A stretch of 64,000 bases of DNA. It comes from Cloacibacillus sp. GTDB taxonomy: Bacteria; Synergistota; Synergistia; Synergistales; Synergistaceae. Made by a program: the position numbers and the translations under genes. Below the pieces are notes generated by a model, which had not been told where the DNA came from, did not search any database, and was given only the letters and a program-made list of their open reading frames with translations. The first letter of the stretch is position 1. Every line of letters begins with the position of its first letter. Below are positions 8,396 to 16,151 of this stretch, one piece after another. The stretch spans positions 19,401 to 83,400 of the forward strand of contig JAVVPF010000005.1 in the NCBI GenBank assembly GCA_036655895.1, read 5' to 3'.

Positions 8396-8440
8396 ACGGG
8401 ACTAAGTAAAACAACATAGCCAAAAACAGGCACAATCAAC

Positions 8441-8472
8441 GGGCGGTGAGGCGTATATTTCCCTCGCCGCCC
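8441..8472 (+). other. Hairpin between the two SYLF genes
   Basis: A 10-bp stem (GGGCGGTGAG with CTCGCCGCCC, one G-U) without a T-run. It may partly terminate or stabilise the upstream mRNA. Confidence 0.45.
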
Positions 8473-8536
8473 CTTCGTGTTGGTGTAAAAATAAAGACGT
8501 TTAAAATACAGACATCACCTCAGGAGGTACTTGATA

Positions 8537-9235
8537 ATGAAGAAAATTTTCGCGCTTTTGGGCGTCATCATCGCGCTCACCTTTACGGTCATTCTGGAAG
8601 ACGCGGCAAACGCCGCGGAACCTCTTTACATGAAGAGGATAAATCTGGCGACGCAGCTTGTAAACGAAATGTCCCAGCAGTCCGACGCGGCGGCGATGGC
8701 CTCCGCCATCAAAGACGCAAAGGGCATCGCCCTCTTCCCGCACGTTACAAAGGCTGGGTTCATCTTCGGCGCGGAAGACGGACAGGGCCTTGTGCTGCTC
8801 CGCACACCAAACGGAGGCTGGACCGGCCCCTCCTTTGTCGGCATATCTGGCGCGTCGTTCGGCTTCCAGGCGGGAATTGAATCAATAGGCCTGCTTCTTG
8901 TCATCAACAACCAAAAGGGACTCACCGCGTTCACCGGAGGCAACAGCTTCAAACTCGGAGCCGATGTCGCGATAGCGGCTGGGCCGATAGGCCGCAGCGT
9001 AGGAGTTGGCACGAACGCTCCGATGAAGGCTTCGATATACAGTTATTCCATGACCAAGGGCGTCTTTGCCGGAGTTTCCGTCGGCGGCTCCATCATCAAC
9101 CAGAACCGCGATTTGAACCGCGCCTATTGGGGAACGGCCATCTCCGCGCAGAAGGCGCTCTCAAAGCCCGCCAAAAATGCAAAGATACTCCCTCTTATCC
9201 AGGCGCTCAACAGCCTGCTGACACAGGCGAAATAA
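8537..9235 (+). CDS. Secreted SYLF-domain (Ysc84) protein, copy 2
   Basis: A 232-aa paralogue of the preceding gene, with the same signal peptide layout and SYLF landmarks (GIALFPHVTKAGFIFG, FVGISGASFGFQAG, FTGGNSFKLGADVAIAAGP, INQNRDLNRAYWG). The strong similarity over the whole mature chain points to tandem duplication followed by divergence. AGGAGG at 8522-8527 is 9 bases before ATG 8537, which beats the TTG at 8531. It ends at a strong terminator. A lipid- or membrane-associated envelope role is inferred from the domain. Confidence 0.88.
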   Translation: MKKIFALLGVIIALTFTVILEDAANAAEPLYMKRINLATQLVNEMSQQSDAAAMASAIKDAKGIALFPHVTKAGFIFGAEDGQGLVLLRTPNGGWTGPSFVGISGASFGFQAGIESIGLLLVINNQKGLTAFTGGNSFKLGADVAIAAGPIGRSVGVGTNAPMKASIYSYSMTKGVFAGVSVGGSIINQNRDLNRAYWGTAISAQKALSKPAKNAKILPLIQALNSLLTQAK

Positions 9236-9280
9236 CAGCGCGGTCAAAAGCCCGTTTAGCTGGCGCGTCTCATATAATTA

Positions 9281-9316
9281 TAAGGGAGGCCCCCAAAGGA
9301 GGCCTCCCTTATTTTT
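9281..9316. terminator. Bidirectional terminator
   Basis: A perfect 11-bp stem (TAAGGGAGGCC with its complement at 9301-9311) followed by ATTTTT. It serves the SYLF genes and the convergent aminotransferase gene. Confidence 0.9.
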
Positions 9317-9340
9317 AGATTTTTATGTAAAGCCGTGAGG

Positions 9341-10693
9341 CTAGAAATGCCCTTCCGACTTCATTTCCTTGAAGGTATCCTCAACTATATTGAGAACCTC
9401 AGTAAATTCTTCCTTTGTATGCTGCAGGCAGGGGCAGTGGTGCAGACCGTTCGACGACGTGACATAGAGTCCGCGGCAAAGGAGTTTATTTGCAAATACC
9501 TGGTATTTTTCCTTATCCGCAAAGGCGGCGTAATCTCTGACGTCGTTTATAGCCTCTTTTTCAGTAAAGTAATACTGAAGCATTGGCCCGCAGCCCTGCA
9601 CGATAACAGGAATATTTAGATCCTTGATTATCTGCCTTGATCCATTTATGAGCGTTTCTCCAAGTTCGCGGATATGTTTGTATCCGGCGCAGTCGTCTTT
9701 CGTCATTTCCGTCATGTTCACATAGGAGACTTCCATAGGCAGCCTCGCCGAGTTAAAGGTGCCGTAGCTAAGCGCCTTGCCCCACTGCATCTCCTGCATA
9801 TATTCTTCTCTTCCCGCAATGGCCGAAACTGGCAGTCCCGCGCCCAAGGCCTTTCCGAACGTGGAAATGTCAGGGTTTAAACCGGCCATATCCTGATAAC
9901 AGCCGTTACCGTAGCGGAACCCGGTTACAACTTCGTCCAAAATGAAGAGTACGTCGTTTTCCTTCGCTATCCTCTGAAGCCCTTCAAGATAACCCTTCTT
10001 CGGAAGAATGACACCAACGTTTGCCATTATCGGCTCTGTGATTATCGCGGCAAGCTCGTGCCTGTGCGTTTTAACCGTTTTCTCAAGGACCTCGAGATCG
10101 TTCCAGGGGCATATCACAAGATTTTCGATGTGCTCCTGCGGTATCCCTGAACCTTCGACCATCTTCACGGGATCCATTTTCGCCCCCATGGTATCTACCG
10201 GACGCGTGTGGCAATTTGCCAGAAGGCCGTCATACCAGCCATGATACTGTCCCTCAAACTTGAGGATCTTTTTCTTTCCCGTTACCGCGCGCGCAAGCCT
10301 TACCGCCATCATGACAGCTTCCGTGCCGGTATTGCCAAAACGGACCTTGTCCGCGTTTTTGATCATGCTGAGGAACTTCTCGCCGCATTTTACTTCGATT
10401 TCTGTGCAGGCGGCAAAGTGCGACCCGCCTTGAATTGCCCGCGTTACAGCCTCCACGATTTTAGGATGCCCGTGTCCCATGATGTTGGCGCTGAAGCCAA
10501 GCATCAAATCTATATATGAGTTCCCGTCTGCGTCAACCACCGTTCCACCCTTGCCGTCCTGAATATAAATCGGATAGGGCTTACACGTAGCTATCCCGCG
10601 GGAAGGAGAATTAGCGCCTTCGACAAAAACCTTCATCGCCCTGTCAAAAAGCTGCTTCGATTTTACATTTCTTTTTTCGAACAATTCATACAC
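9341..10693 (-). CDS. Class III PLP aminotransferase, glutamate-1-semialdehyde-mutase-like
   Basis: A 450-aa fold-type I PLP enzyme of aminotransferase class III. It shows G-N-T-G-T-E-A near residue 120 (phosphate binding), the D-E-V-V-T-G-F-R aspartate motif near 250, and the Schiff-base Lys in S-T-F-G-K-A-L-G near 280. It resembles glutamate-1-semialdehyde aminomutase but lies among catabolic genes rather than haem genes, so it probably transaminates an amino acid, possibly a beta- or omega-amino acid. The start is GTG 10693 with AGGAGG 8 bases upstream. Its promoter carries the same double operator as the dehydrogenase gene across the locus. Confidence 0.85.
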   Translation of the reverse strand: MYELFEKRNVKSKQLFDRAMKVFVEGANSPSRGIATCKPYPIYIQDGKGGTVVDADGNSYIDLMLGFSANIMGHGHPKIVEAVTRAIQGGSHFAACTEIEVKCGEKFLSMIKNADKVRFGNTGTEAVMMAVRLARAVTGKKKILKFEGQYHGWYDGLLANCHTRPVDTMGAKMDPVKMVEGSGIPQEHIENLVICPWNDLEVLEKTVKTHRHELAAIITEPIMANVGVILPKKGYLEGLQRIAKENDVLFILDEVVTGFRYGNGCYQDMAGLNPDISTFGKALGAGLPVSAIAGREEYMQEMQWGKALSYGTFNSARLPMEVSYVNMTEMTKDDCAGYKHIRELGETLINGSRQIIKDLNIPVIVQGCGPMLQYYFTEKEAINDVRDYAAFADKEKYQVFANKLLCRGLYVTSSNGLHHCPCLQHTKEEFTEVLNIVEDTFKEMKSEGHF

Positions 10694-10732
10694 TTTTCAT
10701 TCCTCCTACTATACTATTTCCGGCCCATGGTT

Positions 10733-10795
10733 CTTGTAGGACATGTTCTTCATGTAGCACATGATTGTTATATACCCTTTTTTTATCGTTGTCAA
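10733..10795 (-). promoter_or_regulatory. Promoter and double operator of the aminotransferase gene
   Basis: Reading leftwards: TTGACA (10790-10795), 17 bases, TATAAC (10767-10772). Two palindromic elements with a GT-N3-AC core follow at once, at 10751-10763 (CATGTGCTACATG) and 10733-10745. A near copy of the pair lies downstream of the promoter at 11823. Position over the start site suggests repression by the adjacent GntR protein, whose superfamily favours GT-N-AC half-sites. Confidence 0.7.
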
Positions 10796-10816
10796 CATGG
10801 CGTCTCTTTTTATTTC

Positions 10817-10846
10817 TTGACACCTAGGCTAATTACCAGATAATAT
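10817..10846 (+). promoter_or_regulatory. Promoter of the GntR-family regulator
   Basis: TTGACA, about 18 bases, TAATAT. The predicted start site (about 10853) falls just at the Shine-Dalgarno used for ATG 10861, which suggests a start further into the reading frame or a leaderless message. Confidence 0.5.
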
Positions 10847-10860
10847 GAGGTGTACGTGAG

Positions 10861-11580
10861 ATGACCCTGGCTCAACCACAAAGGCCTCGGCGGGTGGAGT
10901 ACATACTCTTTTCTAAGGCGGTGAATTGGCTTTTGAGTACAGATTATCAAGCAATGGGCTCCACCGCGGTAGATAGTATCTACTCGGAGATACGGAAGAA
11001 AATCATTTGTAAAGAGCTGCAAAAGGGCCAAAGACTGGCCGAAACGGCCATCGCAAAGGAATTTAACGTAAGCAGGACTCCGGTGCGCGAGGCGCTGCGG
11101 CGCTTGGCAAATGACGGGCTTGTAAACATAATACCTCGTTGGGGAGCGCACCTTGTTTCGCCGACGCAGGAAGAGGTCACCGATACCAGCATGATGCGGC
11201 GTGTACTGGAGGAGCTTGCCATCAAGAAGGCCGTCCAGCTCATTACCCCCGTTTATATCTACAAGCTGCAGGAACAGATCCTCCTTGAACAAAAAGCGGC
11301 CGAAGAGCATGACGTCGACGCCTATATCGCCGCAAACAACAATTTCCATTTGGTCATCGCAGAAGCGTCAGGAAGCAAAACGCTTTTGGAGCTGCTGGAA
11401 CAGGTGCTTGCCAAAGTTGTCACGCAGCTGCTCTTCTTTGACGATTCTTTGTTTAAATTTGACACGAACCCGACTCTCAACCAGCACAAAGAGATTGTGA
11501 AGGCGCTTGAGTCCAGAGATGAAGAGCTCTGCGTCAAGTTAATAAAGCAGGATATATATCCCTGGTCGCAGGAGCAATAG
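10861..11580 (+). CDS. GntR-family transcriptional regulator, FCD subfamily
   Basis: Up to 239 aa. The N-terminal winged helix-turn-helix is clear (IYSEIRKKIICKELQKGQ, then AKEFNVSRTPVREALRRL near residue 75), and the all-helical ligand-binding FCD domain follows, with Arg/His metal-ligand positions around residues 115-215. FCD regulators usually sense carboxylic or amino acids. It lies between the two genes whose promoters carry paired GT-N3-AC palindromes, so it is their likely local repressor. Start uncertain: ATG 10861 has GAGGTG upstream, but TTG 10933 or ATG 10954 would give a more usual length and fit the promoter better. Confidence 0.88.
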   Translation: MTLAQPQRPRRVEYILFSKAVNWLLSTDYQAMGSTAVDSIYSEIRKKIICKELQKGQRLAETAIAKEFNVSRTPVREALRRLANDGLVNIIPRWGAHLVSPTQEEVTDTSMMRRVLEELAIKKAVQLITPVYIYKLQEQILLEQKAAEEHDVDAYIAANNNFHLVIAEASGSKTLLELLEQVLAKVVTQLLFFDDSLFKFDTNPTLNQHKEIVKALESRDEELCVKLIKQDIYPWSQEQ

Positions 11581-11822
11581 AGGTCCGCTTTACAGCAGCC
11601 TTGACTCAGCAAAGCCTATAGTTTTTATTTCTGGGCGTTTCCGCGTGAAATGCCCATCTTTTCTTTTATGCCTCCTACATATTCCATTCAACTATTTTAA
11701 AGACGCCGCGCCTCGCAAAAGAGCGGCCGCCTCTTTGCCCGTGCGGTGCCGCGCTGAAAGCCTCTCTCCAGCTCGTAATATTTTTATCCGATTATCTATA
11801 TTTTCAAGATTATTGAAAACAC

Positions 11823-11887
11823 TTGACAAGCAAAATAAGGATGTGTATTATGTTTTCATGTAGAGCATGAAGTACAGGTACTACAGG
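11823..11887 (+). promoter_or_regulatory. Promoter and double operator of the dehydrogenase gene
   Basis: TTGACA (11823-11828), 17 bases, TATTAT (11846-11851), then CATGTAGAGCATG (11857-11869) and a second related element to about 11887. The 31-base operator region matches that of the divergent aminotransferase promoter at about 23 of 31 positions by eye. Bases 11581-11822 hold nothing else I can identify. Confidence 0.7.
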
Positions 11888-11951
11888 TAGCAACTAGAGG
11901 CATTTTTTAATAGCGGATGCTATTGGAAAAAATTTGTGAGGAGGTAGTAAC

Positions 11952-13133
11952 ATGGCAGCAAAGAAAAAGGCACTTCATATTGGCGCAGGTATGGTAGGTC
12001 GTTGCGTAGTTCACAACTTGCTTCCTTATTTCGATGTTCGCGTGCTCGATATGAGCGACGAGAATTTGGAAGAGGTCAAAAGGCTTTATCCTTCTGTTGA
12101 AGTAGTGAAGGGTTCTGCTCTCGATAAGGATTTTGTCGGCAAGGTATCTGAGGACTGCGATATCATCACAGCCGCAATGCCCGGGACCATAGGTTATAAA
12201 GTCACCAAACTCGCTATAGAACTTGGAAGAAAAATAGCCAGCGTTTCCGCTATGAACGGCCGTTCTGATGCAGCTTACCATGAAATCGGCCTCGCCACAG
12301 GCGGCCTCGGTATCTCCATGGTCGGCTTTGAACCCGGAATGAGCAGCTTCTTCGCCGGCCGCGGGTATTCCAAGCTGGATACCTGCGAGGAGATGTACCT
12401 CTATGTCGGCGGCGGACTTCCCATCAAACCGCGCCCGCCCTTCAACTATTTCACAACCTGGTCGCTTTATGACAACATCAACCAGTTCAACCAGCCCGCA
12501 ATGGTTGTGCGCGGCGGTGAAACACAGCGCATCCCGGCTCTCAGCGAGGTCATGCCCTTTGAGATAGAGGAATACAAGAACCTTGAGTGCTTCACCAGCG
12601 ACGGACTTGGCGGACTCTTCCGCTGCTTCAAAGACGTGCCTGAAATGGCAGCCTATACAGTCCGCTGGCCCGGAATTGCGGACCAGATGCGTTTCCTCAA
12701 CGACCTTGACCTCTTTGACGAAGAAGAGCGCAGGCTCGGCAAGGTCGATCAGGTTCCCCGCGACATCCTGATGGATATTTTTGGCAAGAAATACCAGAGA
12801 CAGCCCGGCGAAGCTGACATGTCCATCTTGAGGATAGTCACAAAGGGCCTTAAGGGCAACGACCGCATCACATATACATTTGAAATCGCGCAGAGAGAGA
12901 TACCGGAGACTGGCTACACGTCAATGGCATGGACGACGGCGACGACATGCGCCATCTTCGCGCGCGCGATGGTCGACGGCAAACTTACGGGCAAAGGCAT
13001 CCTCAACTGCGAACAGCTCGCAAAGGACGACGCGTTCTATGACTGGGTGCTGGAAGAGCAGCGCAAGCTCGGCATGTTCTATAAAGAGAAGGTCGAGATC
13101 GAAAAGAACGCAAAGCTCTGGGACAACAAATAG
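11952..13133 (+). CDS. Saccharopine dehydrogenase family NAD(P)-dependent enzyme
   Basis: A 393-aa oxidoreductase. A Rossmann nucleotide-binding start is visible (ALHIGAGMVGRCVVHNL, then the acidic VLDMSDEN at the end of the second strand). The C-terminal catalytic domain is of saccharopine dehydrogenase / lysine 6-dehydrogenase type (PGMSSFFAGRG, GGLPIKPRPPFNY, S-D-G-L-G-G-L). Such enzymes oxidise the amine of lysine, saccharopine or related omega-amino acids. Its promoter shares operators with the aminotransferase gene, and a Na+/amino-acid symporter follows, so the set probably imports and degrades one amino acid. Which one is not shown. GAGGAGG precedes the ATG. Confidence 0.82.
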   Translation: MAAKKKALHIGAGMVGRCVVHNLLPYFDVRVLDMSDENLEEVKRLYPSVEVVKGSALDKDFVGKVSEDCDIITAAMPGTIGYKVTKLAIELGRKIASVSAMNGRSDAAYHEIGLATGGLGISMVGFEPGMSSFFAGRGYSKLDTCEEMYLYVGGGLPIKPRPPFNYFTTWSLYDNINQFNQPAMVVRGGETQRIPALSEVMPFEIEEYKNLECFTSDGLGGLFRCFKDVPEMAAYTVRWPGIADQMRFLNDLDLFDEEERRLGKVDQVPRDILMDIFGKKYQRQPGEADMSILRIVTKGLKGNDRITYTFEIAQREIPETGYTSMAWTTATTCAIFARAMVDGKLTGKGILNCEQLAKDDAFYDWVLEEQRKLGMFYKEKVEIEKNAKLWDNK

Positions 13134-13175
13134 CGCCTTACGCACGCAGAAGCTTTAAAAAATAGATAAAACACT

Positions 13176-13230
13176 CTGTGCAGGGCTCTCAAAGAAAGCC
13201 GGCGAAGTAGCCGGCCCGAGCCCTGCACAG
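13176..13230 (+). other. Nested inverted repeat in the dehydrogenase-symporter gap
   Basis: Outer arms of 13 bp (CTGTGCAGGGCTC at 13176-13188 with its complement at 13218-13230) enclose a 6-bp GCCGGC hairpin with a GAAGTA loop. A-rich rather than T-rich DNA follows, so it is not a standard plus-strand terminator. The gap 13134-13490 holds nothing else I recognise. Confidence 0.65.
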
Positions 13231-13490
13231 AAATAAAAAAATGGAAGCCTTTCACTGTGTGACTGGCTTCTAAAAGAACAAATCTTATTGATTCCACTAT
13301 CCAAAGACCGCAAATAAAAGACCACGCCACTTTCCTCAGCTCCGGTTTTTGAGTTTCAACCTCTTCCCACATGTCCGACTCGTTTTACAGGGAGCCGGCT
13401 TACCACGCCCGCTCCTCGCTCAGTTGGTTTCACAGTGTTATTTGTTTTTGCGCCATTTGTTCGACAAATAATCAGGGGGTGTATTTTTAT

Positions 13491-14984
13491 ATGAATATCG
13501 GGGATCAAGTCCAACATGTGCTTGAATATGTAGCATGGACAATATTATGGAATAAGTATTTTGCTGTAATGTTCCTTGTGCTGGGGCTATATCTTACAAT
13601 AGGCCTTCGCTTCTTCCAGTTTCGCCGTTTTGGGGATATTATGCGCAACACGGTCGGGACACTGTTTGTTAAAAATGACGGCGCAAGGAAAAATGGCGAC
13701 AGCAAGGTTTCGTCCTTCGGCGCCTTTGCTACGGCTCTTGGGAGCACGGTGGGCAACGGAAACATTGCGGGAGTCGCAAGCGCCATCGCGTTAGGCGGCC
13801 CCGGCGCCATATTCTGGATGTGGATGTGCGCTTTTGTCGGCATGGCGACGAAGATGAGCGAGATCGTCCTCACCCAGACCTATAGACAGACGGACAACAC
13901 CGGCATTCCCCGCGGAAGCGCGGCCTACTATATCCAGAAGGGGCTTGTCGAAGAAAAGGGCTGGAAATGGTGCAAAGTCCTTTCCCTCATTTTTACAACG
14001 GCGATGCTATGCGCCTTCTACTTCACGCCCGGACCGTATGTCGTAGCTGAATCTATTCAGGCCGGATTCAACCTTTCCCCCATGGGCGCGATCGTTTTCT
14101 CTTTCATCTATGTAATATTACAGTTCACCATAATTCTCGGCGGCATAAAGCGTATAGTCAAGTTTGCCGAAAGCGCCGTGCCCTTTATGGTCATAGCCTA
14201 TTTTGGCGTAGCGATCTTTATTTTCCTGAGTGATATCCCAGCTACGGTCGAGGCGTTTAAACAGATTTTCTACTATGCGTTCAAACCGGCGGCCGCGATC
14301 GGCGGATTTGCCGGAGCCAGCATCATGATGACCCTGCAGGTCGGCGTCGCAAGAAGCGTTTACAGCAATGAGGCCGGCTGGGGAAGTTCTCCCATCATCC
14401 ACGCCGCGGCCGACGTCGACCATCCTGCGCGTCAGGGGATGTGGGGCGCCTTTGAAGTGTTCGTCGATACGATAATCGTCTGCACGATCACCGGTTTGAT
14501 CGTCGTCATAACGGGCGTATGGCAGACGGGAGAGGGCGGCGCGGGTTCCGTTGGAAAGGCGCTCAGTCAGGTGTTCGGGCCCATCGGCGGAATTACTTTG
14601 GCCATCTTCATCTTCGTCTTCTCGCTTACAACTTCAACGGGCTGGTACTCCTATCTTGAAGCTCTTGTAGGATATCTGACCCGCGACAAACCAGCCGCCG
14701 TCCGTATGAAGATCGTTAAATTCATTACGTTTACAGGCCCGCTCTTCGGCCTTGGCGCCACGATGTTCTTCTTTGCGCACGGCACCGTGCCGGCCGTAGC
14801 CTGGATGGTTCTTGACATCCAGTCCGCGATACCTGTCTATGTCAACGTTATCGCGCTGACGCTGCTCTCGCCTGTCATCTTTAAAAAGGTCAGGGAATTT
14901 GAGACGGATTTCCTTGATCCCGAACGCGTGGCTCGCAAAGAGCGCAAGTCCGCGGGGAAAAAGGCAGACGAAGAGGCGGCGTAA
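13491..14984 (+). CDS. Sodium:alanine (AGCS family) symporter
   Basis: A 497-aa inner-membrane carrier with about 10-11 helices and the AGCS signatures GSTVGNGNIAGVASAIALGG (around residue 85) and NEAGWGSSPIIHAAA. AGCS proteins import alanine, glycine or similar amino acids with Na+. The reading frame is open from 13371, but AGGGGGTG sits about 9 bases before ATG 13491 and the protein then starts like other family members. It lies downstream of the saccharopine-dehydrogenase-family gene and is probably part of the same catabolic locus. The C-terminus is Lys/Glu-rich. Confidence 0.92.
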   Translation: MNIGDQVQHVLEYVAWTILWNKYFAVMFLVLGLYLTIGLRFFQFRRFGDIMRNTVGTLFVKNDGARKNGDSKVSSFGAFATALGSTVGNGNIAGVASAIALGGPGAIFWMWMCAFVGMATKMSEIVLTQTYRQTDNTGIPRGSAAYYIQKGLVEEKGWKWCKVLSLIFTTAMLCAFYFTPGPYVVAESIQAGFNLSPMGAIVFSFIYVILQFTIILGGIKRIVKFAESAVPFMVIAYFGVAIFIFLSDIPATVEAFKQIFYYAFKPAAAIGGFAGASIMMTLQVGVARSVYSNEAGWGSSPIIHAAADVDHPARQGMWGAFEVFVDTIIVCTITGLIVVITGVWQTGEGGAGSVGKALSQVFGPIGGITLAIFIFVFSLTTSTGWYSYLEALVGYLTRDKPAAVRMKIVKFITFTGPLFGLGATMFFFAHGTVPAVAWMVLDIQSAIPVYVNVIALTLLSPVIFKKVREFETDFLDPERVARKERKSAGKKADEEAA

Positions 14985-15031
14985 CGCAGCCTTCGCAGAG
15001 AACCGCATAAAGCGGCAAAAGATCATAAAAG

Positions 15032-15066
15032 TTAAAAGGAGAGGCTCTCATGGCCTCTCCTTTTAA
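15032..15066. terminator. Bidirectional terminator
   Basis: A perfect 14-bp stem (15032-15045 with 15053-15066) and 7-base loop, with A-rich and T-rich ends suiting termination both ways between the convergent symporter and ppx genes. Confidence 0.85.
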
Positions 15067-15113
15067 TTGGCTGCGCAGGTTGGTTTCAGGCGCGCTTTGC
15101 ACGGCTCCGGCCT

Positions 15114-16151
15114 TTATTTTGCGGGCGCAGCCTTTTCTGCGGTTTCAGTTATCTCCGCCGCCTGAGCGGTTTCTGGCGTTTCGATGGCTGGGAGGACGGC
15201 TGAAGGCTGGGCCTCCGGCTGATGCTGGTGCTTATGGGCCTTTTTGTTGGCGGCGGCCGCTTCGTTTTTCTTTGCGCGCAGCATCGAGATGATGCCGTCG
15301 GCAAGCCCCACCTGCGGCACTATTATCGTAGGCGCCAGGCAGAGTTTGCTGATACTGAGGAATATTTTCAGCGCCGGTACGATGACGTCTGCGCGGTAGG
15401 GGTTCAGCTTGAAATTTCGTATCCTCTCCTCAAAGCTCATTTTTTTCAATGTGTCATAGAGCATTTTAAGCTCGATACGGTCTATCGGCTGTCCTTCGCG
15501 TTTGTTGAGCAGCTTCTGCGCCTTGTTTATGTTGCCGCCTGAGCCTATTATCGTAAGTCCGCTGTATTTTTCGCCGATTTTTTTCATCTCAGCCTTGAAG
15601 AGGTCGTGGTCTTCGTCTTTTACGGCGTTGTTCAGTATTCGCACAGTGCCGAGCCGGAAGGAACGCGATTCGGCGACATGGCCGTCCGCGTATACGACCA
15701 CCTCCGTACTGCCGCCGCCTACGTCTACGCGGAGGGAGTTCTTCCACGCCTCGCTTCCGGCGCAGGCCTCGCCCGCGGCGTATATTATCTCAGCCTCTTC
15801 GAGTCCGGTGATTATCTCTATTTCGATGCCGCTTTTTTGCTTTATCTCCTCCATGACCTCCGTGCCGTTTTTCGCCTCGCGCATGGCACTTGTGGCGCAG
15901 GCGCGGTACTCTGTGACGCCGAAGGCCTTCATGGTGTGCGCGAAGCCCTGCATCCCCTCGCAGAGGATGCCCCGCCTTCTCGCGCTTATTTTCCCGTCGG
16001 TGAAGACGTCTTCGCCAAGGCGCACCGGCAGGCGCATAAAGGCGACTTTGCGGCATTTTTTTTCGTCACAGGTCGGCTCTATGCTGCATATCATGAAGCG
16101 TACCGCGTTGCTGCCTATGTCAATGGCAGCTATTGTGTTCATATCTCTCAT
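15114..16151 (-). CDS. ppx: Exopolyphosphatase (Ppx/GppA family)
   Basis: A 345-aa phosphatase of the ASKHA fold. The N-terminal phosphate loop is IDIGSNAVRFMI, the second is VDVGGGSTEVVVY near residue 145, and I-G-S-G-G-N-I-N follows. It hydrolyses polyphosphate end-wise or pppGpp to ppGpp. At about 345 aa it is of the short two-domain type, without the C-terminal HD-like region of E. coli Ppx. The last 50 residues are a low-complexity Ala/Pro/Glu/His tail. Its ATG overlaps the ppk stop (ATGA), so it is co-translated with the polyphosphate kinase. The Met three codons in is an alternative start. Confidence 0.9.
   Translation of the reverse strand: MRDMNTIAAIDIGSNAVRFMICSIEPTCDEKKCRKVAFMRLPVRLGEDVFTDGKISARRRGILCEGMQGFAHTMKAFGVTEYRACATSAMREAKNGTEVMEEIKQKSGIEIEIITGLEEAEIIYAAGEACAGSEAWKNSLRVDVGGGSTEVVVYADGHVAESRSFRLGTVRILNNAVKDEDHDLFKAEMKKIGEKYSGLTIIGSGGNINKAQKLLNKREGQPIDRIELKMLYDTLKKMSFEERIRNFKLNPYRADVIVPALKIFLSISKLCLAPTIIVPQVGLADGIISMLRAKKNEAAAANKKAHKHQHQPEAQPSAVLPAIETPETAQAAEITETAEKAAPAK

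Noticed and set aside
9341..10693. Haem-biosynthesis hemL
   Set aside because: Context and shared operators point to amino-acid catabolism; no other haem gene is near.
13371..13490. 40-residue N-terminal extension of the AGCS symporter
   Set aside because: The extension has no family counterpart, and a Shine-Dalgarno is placed for the ATG at 13491.
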